A stretch of DNA of 6,267 bases from Clostridiales bacterium (GTDB lineage: Bacteria; Bacillota; Clostridia; Christensenellales; Borkfalkiaceae). Below are positions 1 to 5,816 of the stretch, piece by piece. How positions within the stretch are numbered: the first letter of the stretch is position 1; every line of letters begins with the position of its first letter. The stretch covers positions 1-6,267 of the forward strand of contig SVIK01000076.1 in the NCBI GenBank assembly GCA_015069525.1, written 5' to 3'. The position numbers and the translations under genes are program-made. Under the pieces are notes generated by a model, which was not told the origin of the DNA, ran no database searches, and saw nothing but the letters and a program-made list of their open reading frames with translations.

Positions 1-21
1 CTTTCTTTAAAATTTTTTACA

Positions 22-1751
22 TTATATTATCGCAAAATATTTCAAAGCGTCTTTGATTGCTTCTACCATTTCAGTCGTTGGATGCGAACGCGGACGTTTT
101 AATTCGTCTACTGCGTTCGGCACGTCATACATTGGCAATCCTAAATCTCTTTTTACTTCGGCAATGTAAGCCGTATGCACTTTGAATCCGTACTTTTCTT
201 CGATATACGCTTGTATATCTTTATAAGTCGTTTTTTTTTAGGCGCACGCTCTAATGCACGCTTTTCTATATCTTTAAGAGAAACTTGTCCTTCTTCTTCG
301 CCAAACTCTACGTTTACGCTGATATGTCCGTCAGGCTTTTTGTGGGAAAGACACACTAACGTCTCGACGTGCTTGGTTTGGGGGAACATATCATACGGCT
401 GAATGGACGAAATTTGGTAATACCCATCCAAGCCCGTTTCCGTATAGTCCACGTTTTTCACAAGCTCCCCTTTTTCGTTTTCTATCAAGCTCCCCGTCAG
501 CACGCCCAAATCACGCGCCAAGGTTGCAGGGTTGCATGAAATAATCGTAAGAGCGGGTATTCCGCTTTCCAATAAAGCCTTCAACACGCTTCGCGCGATA
601 CCTGCCCTCGGCGGGTCTAAAATAAGGCGTAATTTTTCCTTCTTTTCTTTTTCCAACACAAACGGCAATTTTTCTTCCACGTATCCGCAGATATTCGTCA
701 TATTCTTTAAGCCGTTCTTTTCTTTCAGCTTATCCGCACACGCACTCGCCTCTTTTTCCAGCTCTATCCCGTACACGCGCTTTGCTCTTTTGGCAATCAT
801 CGCCGTCAAAAGCCCCCCGCCGGAGTACGCGTCAACGACCACTTCCTCGCCCGTTTTCACGACCGTTTCCAACGCCTTTTTATACAGCTTCGTCCTAACG
901 TTTTCATTCACTTGCAAAAAGGTGACGGGACCTGCTTCATAACGAATCCCTTGCTCTTCCGCGTCAAAAAATCCTTCGCCGTACACAAGTGAGAATTCCT
1001 CACCGAAAATCACGTTCGTGTCCTTGTCGTTGAAATTCAAATAGAGCGTAAAATGCGCAAACGTTTCTTGCAAAATCGCAATCAAGCGTTCCACACGCGC
1101 CAATTTTCGTTTCGCACAAACGAGTGTAAAAATATACTTCCCACCAATTTCTCTTGCAACGATATGCCGTAAAACGCCCGTTTTCTTTTCCTCGTCGTAG
1201 CCAACCGCGCCCGTTTCTTTGATAAAGCGTTTCAACGCTAAAATCAGCGTTTCCGCCCAATCGGGATGAATAGCGCACTTTTCCAAAGGAATTATCCTAT
1301 GCGAGCGTTCGGCATAAAACCCGATAACGCTATTTCCCTCTTTATCTACGCCAATAGGGAGTTGCAATTTATTTCTATACGCATACGGCAAATCGCTTTT
1401 AATAGCGCTCGGCACGTCCACGTTCAGCCCGCCGATTTTTCGCAGAGCGTCTTTAACGACGTTTCCCTTATGTACCAGCTGTTCTTCATAAGCCAAGTGT
1501 TGCAAACAGCACCCACCGCACTTTTCAAACACTTCGCAAACGGGTTTTACGCGACAAGGTGCGGGGGATATCACTTCTTCCACCTTACCGTAGCCGATAT
1601 TCCCTTTCACCTTCAACACCTTAAAGCGCACCCTTTCCAAGGGCAAAGAGTAAGGCACGAAAAAAGTAATTCCCTCGTGCCTAATAATTCCTTCTCCGTT
1701 CGAACCAATCCCCTCGACCGTCCCGCAAAGGTTATCGTTTTTTTCTATCAT
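22..1751 (-). CDS. rlmD: 23S rRNA (uracil-5-)-methyltransferase RlmD/RlmCD family, with a -1 frameshift before its C-terminal module
   Basis: Cytoplasmic SAM-dependent enzyme of the RumA/TrmA family, which makes 5-methyluridine in 23S rRNA (U1939 in E. coli; Gram-positive relatives may also modify U747). Seen, numbered from the ATG at 1751: an N-terminal TRAM-like region (about 1-62); Fe-S cysteines C72, C78, C81 (CGGC) and probably C159; the SAM-binding loop VVVDAYSGGG (305-313); DPPR (379-382); the nucleophile C406 in SCNPATLARD; and the general-base E463 in QTKHVETL. The start is set by GGAGG nine bases upstream; an in-frame TTG at 1808 lacks these merits. The uninterrupted frame ends at 153 (532 aa) with a tail that looks like junk. 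A -1 shift in the A9 run at 239-231 instead gives PKKKTTYKDIQAYI and a 68-residue conserved-looking module ending at 22 (576 aa in total). The family call is very sure; whether one protein is made is not. Confidence 0.93.
202..219 (-). other. Perfect 7-bp hairpin downstream of the rlmD A9 run
   Basis: On the coding strand GATATAC (219-213) pairs with GTATATC (208-202) around a 4-nt loop AAGC. The stem starts 11 nt after the last A of the run. It is AU-rich and therefore weak, and the spacer is longer than the 5-9 nt usual for -1 frameshift stimulators. It also encodes part of the conserved module (DIQAYI), so it may be a by-product of codon choice. Confidence 0.45.
231..239 (-). other. A9 homopolymer, frameshift site in rlmD
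   Basis: On the coding strand nine A residues follow a CCT codon. In the zero frame they read AAA AAA AAA CGA, which contains the canonical slippery heptamer A_AAA_AAA. In the -1 frame a TAA (240-238) closes the frame immediately before the run, so a shift from zero to -1 must occur inside the run itself. One extra A, or one -1 slip, joins PKKK to TTYKDIQAY. The cause may be a sequencing or assembly indel, a genuine mutation, or programmed slippage; the sequence alone does not decide. Confidence 0.85.
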
Positions 1752-1760
1752 ATGCTTTCG

Positions 1761-1765
1761 CCTCC
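1761..1765 (-). promoter_or_regulatory. Ribosome binding site of rlmD
   Basis: GGAGG (within GGTGGGAGG on the coding strand) lies nine bases before the ATG at 1751-1749. It decides the start: translation begins at MIEKND, giving a normal RumA N-terminus, rather than at the in-frame TTG at 1808, which would add a very basic 19-residue extension translated from the intergenic and RBS sequence. Confidence 0.85.
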
Positions 1766-1830
1766 CACCGAGCCGAAATTTTCTCCTCCGCCCACGTTTA
1801 TACCCCAAAGGAAGCTACGTAGGCAAAGCC

Positions 1831-2355
1831 TTATTTTTTGCTAATTCTACGGACGAGATTGCTCGCCCAGCTCCGCCACTTGAACATAAAATAATCGTAG
1901 CCGATAAACACCCCCGTTCCCACTACCAAGATAATAGGAATAACGTAGGCGTCGCTAATCGTCACGGCAGTCGTCATTGAGATAAGTACTTTCCACGTAA
2001 AATACACCGTTCCGTCAAACCAAATCGCCTTGATAAAACAAGCAAGCCAGCGGTTGATTTTCGTTTTCAACTGCAATTCGTTCACAAACGGATGCAAGCC
2101 GAAAAAGATGATAAACGGAATCAAATCCCAAAAGAAAGAGGACGCAAATAACACCGTCAAAAGACAGGTAGCGATATACGCACATATATACCCCCGCCAG
2201 CTCTTTTGGCAAAGTGGCAACATCAAGACGATGCTCCCCGCCAAATACGCGGTAAACACCAGCACGCCCGAATACACCCCCACCGTTAAAAAGGTAGTCG
2301 CGAGCGCACACGAAAGCGCGGAGAGTGCAATTTCCGATGCAGAAACCTTTCTCAT
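1831..2355 (-). CDS. Small polytopic membrane protein of unknown function
   Basis: I do not recognise the family. The 174-residue product is strongly hydrophobic, with about six probable membrane segments (roughly 8-28, 29-49, 54-73, 76-90, 105-128, 136-156) and a basic C-terminus (RRISKK). A central stretch, FFGLHPFVNELQLKTK (84-99), forms the only sizeable polar loop, followed by a helix with WFDGTVYF. Size and N-terminal layout are reminiscent of the substrate-binding (S) components of ECF transporters, but I see no diagnostic motif, so this is only a suggestion. The ATG is separated by one base from the TAA of the J-like gene, and there is no clear Shine-Dalgarno, so it is probably translated by coupling with that gene. 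The reading frame is intact and surely coding; the function is open. Confidence 0.85.
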   Translation of the reverse strand: MRKVSASEIALSALSCALATTFLTVGVYSGVLVFTAYLAGSIVLMLPLCQKSWRGYICAYIATCLLTVLFASSFFWDLIPFIIFFGLHPFVNELQLKTKINRWLACFIKAIWFDGTVYFTWKVLISMTTAVTISDAYVIPIILVVGTGVFIGYDYFMFKWRSWASNLVRRISKK

Positions 2356-2356
2356 T

Positions 2357-2977
2357 TTACATCGGGCAGAAGCAACGCAAGCAGGAGTTCACGCACATCG
2401 TTGCACAACAGCAAGTCATGCAATCCCCACAAATACCCCCACCCATTTGCGGTCCATCGTCGCTCATCGGCGAAGAATTCACATACGGGTTTTGCGTTTG
2501 TTCTTGTTGCTTATGTTGCTTATCATATTCGTTTTTGGCGTTCATTTTCCCGTACGCGTTGCGATACTTCACGTTATCGGGGTCCATTTGCATGGCGATT
2601 TCCAGCTGTTTTTTGCTATCGTTCGTCCAATTTTTCTTATAATACACCACGGCTTGCAAATAATGCCACTCTGCGCTCCGTTCATTGAAGTCATCAAGCA
2701 TCGCTTGCGCCTCATCCACCTTGTTATCTTTCAGCAAGGACGCAACCGCCTCTAAGGAGCTTTCCCCCTCGGTGTTTTTATTCCCTTCCCTTCTTGCGGA
2801 CATAATTTCCTTATACGCCACGCCCAATTTCGTCAGGTTCTTCGCCGCCTCGTTACCCGCTTCGCCGTCCAACCATCTCTCCTCCGCGTACTTTTCACGG
2901 AGCTCGTTATAGCGTAAAGTAATTTCCTCGTCCGTTGCATTTTCGTCCAAGCCCAAAAACTCGTAAAATTCGTTCAT
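2357..2977 (-). CDS. J-domain-like, TPR-containing protein with cysteine-rich C-terminus
   Basis: A 206-residue soluble protein in four parts. Residues 1-60 (FYEFLGLDENATDEEI... ending AYKEIMS) match the helix I-II-III layout of a DnaJ J-domain, but the HPD tripeptide needed to stimulate DnaK ATPase is absent: after helix II the chain reads KYAEERW. Residues about 73-145 form TPR-like helices (LLKDNKVDEAQAML, WHYLQAVVYYKK, AMQMDPDNVKYRNAYG). Residues 152-165 are a Gln-rich linker. Residues 179-206 hold nine cysteines (CGDC, CCC and others), suggesting metal binding or lipid/membrane attachment. The ATG at 2977 is chosen because GGGAG lies five bases upstream; the ATG at 2989 (MGER) overlaps that RBS. 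The gene sits between the DUF5685 gene and the membrane-protein gene and is probably co-transcribed with both. It may be an adaptor rather than a working Hsp40 co-chaperone; no DnaK/Hsp70 gene lies in the window. Confidence 0.88.
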   Translation of the reverse strand: MNEFYEFLGLDENATDEEITLRYNELREKYAEERWLDGEAGNEAAKNLTKLGVAYKEIMSARREGNKNTEGESSLEAVASLLKDNKVDEAQAMLDDFNERSAEWHYLQAVVYYKKNWTNDSKKQLEIAMQMDPDNVKYRNAYGKMNAKNEYDKQHKQQEQTQNPYVNSSPMSDDGPQMGGGICGDCMTCCCATMCVNSCLRCFCPM

Positions 2978-2982
2978 TCTCT

Positions 2983-2987
2983 CTCCC
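2983..2987 (-). promoter_or_regulatory. Ribosome binding site of the J-like gene
   Basis: GGGAG (in GGGAGAGAGA) is five bases before the ATG at 2977-2975. It selects MNEFYEFLG over the upstream in-frame ATG at 2989-2987, whose own codon overlaps this site and which has no purine-rich sequence in front of it. Confidence 0.8.
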
Positions 2988-2988
2988 A

Positions 2989-3002
2989 TCGGCTATCGCC
3001 GA
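2989..3002 (-). repeat. Inverted repeat before the J-like gene
   Basis: On the coding strand TCGGC-GATA-GCCGA forms a perfect 5-bp stem with a 4-nt loop, just upstream of the RBS. The 3' half, CGATAGCCGA, could instead pair with an upstream segment TCGGCTTATCG (3038-3028) with one bulge, so two mutually exclusive structures are possible. No T-run follows, so it is not a terminator. It may tune translation or transcript stability; no function is shown. Confidence 0.4.
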
Positions 3003-3048
3003 ATTTTCCGCGCTTTGCCTATTCTTGCGATAAGCCGAGCGCTCTTTA

Positions 3049-3939
3049 TTATAAAGTAGTATTTGTTTTTTCTTTCTTTCTATCCTTTTTTCCGCACGCG
3101 CACCCGTCCATCACCCGTTTCGTCACGGCAGGCAACCCGCGTAGCAAGATATTATCGGATAAATCGTGGTTAAAGTGAAATTGTATTTCCCTTAAATTTT
3201 CTCGAATATCGTAAAAGATAGCGTGAAAGGCAAACCGTACGTCCTCTCCACTTTTTCCGTCCAATAAGGCGCGTTTATTTTCCGCATTATACGCAAGGAT
3301 AAAGGGGTTATACGCTCCTTTCTTTACGTCCTTATCGTAATCGTCCAAGGCATCAATTAAATATACCCATTTCCCAACCGAATAAAACAGCTTGTGCGTA
3401 TACTCGGTTGCCTTCTCCCCCAAAAGATAATCGGAAACCTGTGCCAGCATCTTTGCCGTGCTGTCCGAAGCGCGGTCAATGCTGTCCACTTTTGCCTTTT
3501 CCAAGCGTTCTTGCACGGCGAGGTTCTCTTTCACGATTTTTTCCATCTCGGGATACGCTCTTTTTGCACGCTTATACCCCTTTTTAAAGAGCAACCTCTT
3601 GCCCTTACCCTTGCCCTCGTCCGCGATATCGTCCGTGTATTTATAATACGCCAAAAGCGTATTCAACGCCCCCAGCTTTCTCGTCAATTCGTCCGTATTC
3701 GCCATCAATTTCGAGCGTATACAATGGGTAATACAATGCGATTTTTCTATTTTTACGTCCTCACCGAGGATATTATGCATAATCACGGATAAGAAAGTAA
3801 TATCGTAAGTGAGCCCAAATCTTGAACTCTGTCCACAAGCTTCTTTAATCCCTTTGCAGACTCCGCAATACATAGCTTGATACAGTTTTTCGTCTTTGAT
3901 ATACAAATACGGCGTATCCGCGCGAACGTATCCGAACAT
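3049..3939 (-). CDS. DUF5685 family protein
   Basis: A 296-residue protein that I recognise by its N-terminus (MFGYVRADTPYL, then YCGVCKG) and overall pattern as a DUF5685 member, a family of unknown function from Clostridia. Visible features: C25-x2-C28, further cysteines C35, C69 and C73, and C280/C282 near the basic C-terminus, which could form a metal site. There are two aspartate-rich segments, DDIAD (103-107) in an otherwise helical stretch LLAYYKYTDDIADE, and DALDDYDKD (196-204) followed by KKGAYNPF. The protein appears almost entirely helical. No signal peptide or convincing membrane segment is seen. The start has GGAG seven bases upstream, and the gene follows thrC after 32 nt, so it shares the thrC transcript; 71 nt separate it from the J-like gene. 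Possible roles are discussed as a finding; none is established. Confidence 0.88.
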   Translation of the reverse strand: MFGYVRADTPYLYIKDEKLYQAMYCGVCKGIKEACGQSSRFGLTYDITFLSVIMHNILGEDVKIEKSHCITHCIRSKLMANTDELTRKLGALNTLLAYYKYTDDIADEGKGKGKRLLFKKGYKRAKRAYPEMEKIVKENLAVQERLEKAKVDSIDRASDSTAKMLAQVSDYLLGEKATEYTHKLFYSVGKWVYLIDALDDYDKDVKKGAYNPFILAYNAENKRALLDGKSGEDVRFAFHAIFYDIRENLREIQFHFNHDLSDNILLRGLPAVTKRVMDGCACGKKDRKKEKTNTTL

Positions 3940-3946
3940 ACTCTCT

Positions 3947-3950
3947 CTCC
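3947..3950 (-). promoter_or_regulatory. Ribosome binding site of the DUF5685 gene
   Basis: GGAG (in TTGGAGAGAGAG) lies seven bases before the ATG at 3939-3937, inside the 32-nt gap after the thrC stop. It supports MFGYVR as the true start and independent initiation on a shared message. Confidence 0.75.
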
Positions 3951-3971
3951 AATATTATCAGGTTAAAAAAC

Positions 3972-5519
3972 TCAATTTTTCGAAGCCACGGGCACGGGCA
4001 CGATTTCCCCATCCGCGAAGCGTTCGATAAGTGCGGACATCTTGTCCAAATCGTTCTCCACCACCGTCTTAAAGCGGATAGGCTTATAACGAAGCTCGGT
4101 CAAGCTCTTAGGCGGTTTCATTGCGGTAAGCAAATTCAAACGCTTAACCCCTTTGAAACTGTCCTTTACGTCGTTGCCCGAAAGTGCGTAAAGCACGTCT
4201 TGCGGGAACTTATACGGGTTCGCCGTCGAAAGCACGACGATGGGCGTCTTATCAATCACCTCGCCGTCCTCGTTCTTTTTCAGCGTATTGCGATACTCGT
4301 CGCATACGGCGAGCGCAACCCCCGTGTGCGTATCCATAGCATAGCCGAACTCGTCAAACGTTTCGTACATAGCCTCAATCATATCGTCTTCGCTTGCAAA
4401 ACCGCCGAAGAACTCCTTATCGAGCACTTCTTTTTCTTTCGCGGTAATAGAATATTCTTTTTTCTCCGCCAAATCCGTCATTCTTTGCGCGGTCAATTGC
4501 GCGTTGCGCCCGCTAATCTCAAAGAGCAAGCGTTCCAAATTGGAGGATACGAGTATATCCATCGAGGGAGACATCGTACGGAAGAAATTTCTCTTAACGT
4601 CGTACACGCCCTTCTTAAAGAAATCTGCAAGCACTTTATTGCGGTTGGAGGCACAAACGAGCTTTCTAACAGGCAAGCCCATTTGCTTTGCATACCAGCC
4701 CGCCAAGATATCGCCAAAGTTCCCCGTCGGCACGACGAAATCAATCTCGTCGCCCATTTTGATTTGACGGGAAGTAAGCAAATCGAGATAGGACGAGAAA
4801 TAGTACGCAATTTGCGGAGCCAAACGTCCAAAGTTAATAGAGTTTGCGCTGGAAAGACGAACGCCTTTTTCCGCCATTTTCGCATTGAACTCAGGGGAAG
4901 AGAACATCTTCTTCACCGCGCGTTGGCAATCGTCGAAATTCCCTTTTACCGCAGAAACGAACACGTTATCGCCGTCTTGCGCGCACATTTGCAGACGTTG
5001 CATTTTTGCCACGCCCTCGTCGGGATAGAACACCGCCACTTTCGTCCCAGGCACGTTCTTAAACCCTTCCAACGCCGCCTTGCCCGTATCGCCACTCGTC
5101 GCGGTAAGAATCATAATATCGTCGTTAATCCCCACCACTTCACTGCTCTTTTTCAAGAGATACGGAAGCACGGTAAGCGCCATATCTTTAAACGCACACG
5201 TAGGCCCGTGGAAGAGCTCCAACACGTACAAATTCTCATTGACTTTTACAAGCGGAGCAGGGTCGTTCCCCGTGAACGTAGCATACGCCTTTTTACAAGC
5301 TTCTTGTAAGAAATCCGCGCCCAAATCGTCTGCGAGATATTTTCCAAGCACGAACGACGCGCGTTCGGGATAATCCATCTCTGCCATAGCTTGCATTTCT
5401 TCGTCGGTCACTTTGGGAAACGTTTCAGGCACGAACAATCCGCCGTTTTTTGCCAAGCCTTGCACAATCGCTTGCGCGCCCGATACTTTTTCTCCACCTC
5501 TCGTACTGATAAAAAACAT
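3972..5519 (-). CDS. thrC: Threonine synthase
   Basis: PLP-dependent cytoplasmic enzyme that converts O-phospho-L-homoserine to L-threonine plus phosphate, the last step of threonine synthesis. The 515-residue length and the N-terminus FISTRGG fit the long fungal-like class of threonine synthases (yeast Thr4 is of similar size) rather than the shorter class. Seen: the PLP-binding lysine K111 in FHGPTCAFKDMA; TSGDTG (141-146); SANSINFGRL (225-233); the phosphate-cup glycine-rich loop PTGNFGD (264-270); DTHTGVA (396-402); STANPYKFP (431-439). All expected landmarks are present, so it is probably active. The start has AAGGTAGG eight bases upstream. No homoserine kinase or dehydrogenase gene is in the window; thrC leads instead into three genes of unknown function. 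A leader with two hairpins lies upstream, but I see no T-box or amino-acid attenuator. Confidence 0.97.
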   Translation of the reverse strand: MFFISTRGGEKVSGAQAIVQGLAKNGGLFVPETFPKVTDEEMQAMAEMDYPERASFVLGKYLADDLGADFLQEACKKAYATFTGNDPAPLVKVNENLYVLELFHGPTCAFKDMALTVLPYLLKKSSEVVGINDDIMILTATSGDTGKAALEGFKNVPGTKVAVFYPDEGVAKMQRLQMCAQDGDNVFVSAVKGNFDDCQRAVKKMFSSPEFNAKMAEKGVRLSSANSINFGRLAPQIAYYFSSYLDLLTSRQIKMGDEIDFVVPTGNFGDILAGWYAKQMGLPVRKLVCASNRNKVLADFFKKGVYDVKRNFFRTMSPSMDILVSSNLERLLFEISGRNAQLTAQRMTDLAEKKEYSITAKEKEVLDKEFFGGFASEDDMIEAMYETFDEFGYAMDTHTGVALAVCDEYRNTLKKNEDGEVIDKTPIVVLSTANPYKFPQDVLYALSGNDVKDSFKGVKRLNLLTAMKPPKSLTELRYKPIRFKTVVENDLDKMSALIERFADGEIVPVPVASKN

Positions 5520-5527
5520 TTTTATTA

Positions 5528-5535
5528 CCTACCTT
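5528..5535 (-). promoter_or_regulatory. Ribosome binding site of thrC
   Basis: AAGGTAGG on the coding strand ends eight bases before the ATG at 5519-5517. It supports MFFISTRGG, which is the conserved N-terminus of the family, as the start. Confidence 0.75.
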
Positions 5536-5557
5536 GGTATAATTGCTATGTATTTGC

Positions 5558-5572
5558 GTCCCCTTTGGGAAC
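5558..5572 (-). other. Short hairpin in the thrC leader
   Basis: On the coding strand GTTCCC-AAA-GGGGAC forms a 6-bp stem (one G-U pair in RNA) with a 3-nt loop, about 22 nt before the thrC RBS. It is not followed by a T-run in the thrC direction, so it does not look like a terminator there. In the opposite direction a T-rich stretch follows after a few bases, but no plus-strand gene would use it. Confidence 0.4.
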
Positions 5573-5623
5573 AAATTCTTTTTTTCGCCCGTTTATTAGA
5601 AGTTTAAAACGCGCAAAACACGC

Positions 5624-5654
5624 CAAAACAGACAGACCTCTCATCTGTCGTTTG
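5624..5654 (-). other. Stem-loop in the thrC leader
   Basis: On the coding strand GACAGA (5649-5644) pairs perfectly with TCTGTC (5636-5631) around the loop TGAGAGG. The stem can be extended by CAAAC against GTTTTG with small bulges. It lies about 110 nt upstream of the thrC ATG in the probable 5' leader. The purine-rich loop is notable, but I cannot match the structure to a known riboswitch or T-box. Confidence 0.4.
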
Positions 5655-5705
5655 ACGCACTCGTCTTTTTCCCCTTATGAAACGTTTTTATACTACTATA
5701 TATCG

Positions 5706-5734
5706 AAAAGCCGAACGGAAGAACCGCTCGGCTT
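5706..5734 (-). terminator. Intrinsic terminator after the P-loop gene
   Basis: On the minus strand GCCGAGCGG (5732-5724), loop TTCTT, CCGTTCGGC (5718-5710) gives a 9-bp GC-rich stem with one G-U pair, extended by AA/TT, and is followed by TTTT. In the plus direction the same stem has an A-C mismatch and a poorer T-run (CCTTTT), so the minus direction is favoured. It lies about 83 nt past the stop of the P-loop gene and should isolate that gene from thrC. Confidence 0.8.
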
Positions 5735-5816
5735 CCTTTTACAAACACATCCGCCCAAACGTTTTGCTCTATTTACGCAGTTCCCCGCGCGAAACGTCCT
5801 TACGTAGGGCTACCGC

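Larger units (their letters stand above)
5520..5705 (-). promoter_or_regulatory. thrC upstream region: probable promoter and 5' leader
   Basis: This 186-nt non-coding stretch separates the upstream terminator from thrC, so it should contain the thrC promoter. The best -10-like hexamers on the coding strand are TATAGT (5700-5695) and TATAAA (5692-5687), just after the terminator, but neither has a convincing -35 at 16-18 nt. Transcription from there would give a leader of about 170 nt that includes the stem-loops at 5654-5624 and 5572-5558. I see no T-box consensus or Thr-rich leader peptide. The promoter assignment is inference. Confidence 0.35.

Noticed and set aside
1752..1808. TTG start giving rlmD 19 extra N-terminal residues
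   Set aside because: The extension is basic low-complexity sequence translated from the RBS region; a strong GGAGG sits correctly before the internal ATG at 1751.
1811..1831. Small hairpin AGGC-TTT-GCCT and palindrome TACGTA after the membrane-protein gene
   Set aside because: A four-base stem without a T-run is too weak for a terminator, and short palindromes are expected by chance.
1266..1844. 192-codon open frame on the plus strand
   Set aside because: It is antisense to the first part of rlmD and the following gap; the translation has no domain character, and a real gene with clear motifs occupies the other strand.
3950..3985. Possible terminator between thrC and the DUF5685 gene (AAAAATTGAGTTTTTT)
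   Set aside because: Only an A/T stem is possible with no GC-rich core; the next RBS follows immediately, so read-through is more likely.
4200..5309. 369-codon open frame on the plus strand
   Set aside because: It lies entirely antisense to thrC, whose motifs are unmistakable. The translation is rich in His, Arg and Ile with no domain pattern, and there is no RBS.
5558..5590. Plus-strand terminator (GTCCCC-TTT-GGGAAC then T-rich)
   Set aside because: There is no plus-strand gene upstream to terminate, and the T-run is separated from the stem by several bases.
5546..5644. 32-codon minus-strand ORF in the thrC leader, a possible leader peptide
   Set aside because: No Shine-Dalgarno precedes its ATG, its Thr content (one residue) does not fit threonine attenuation, and there is no terminator hairpin after it.
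5520..5816. T-box riboswitch or other known amino-acid riboswitch before thrC
   Set aside because: I looked for the conserved T-box GGUGGNACCGCG-like segment and an adjoining terminator in the minus direction and found neither.
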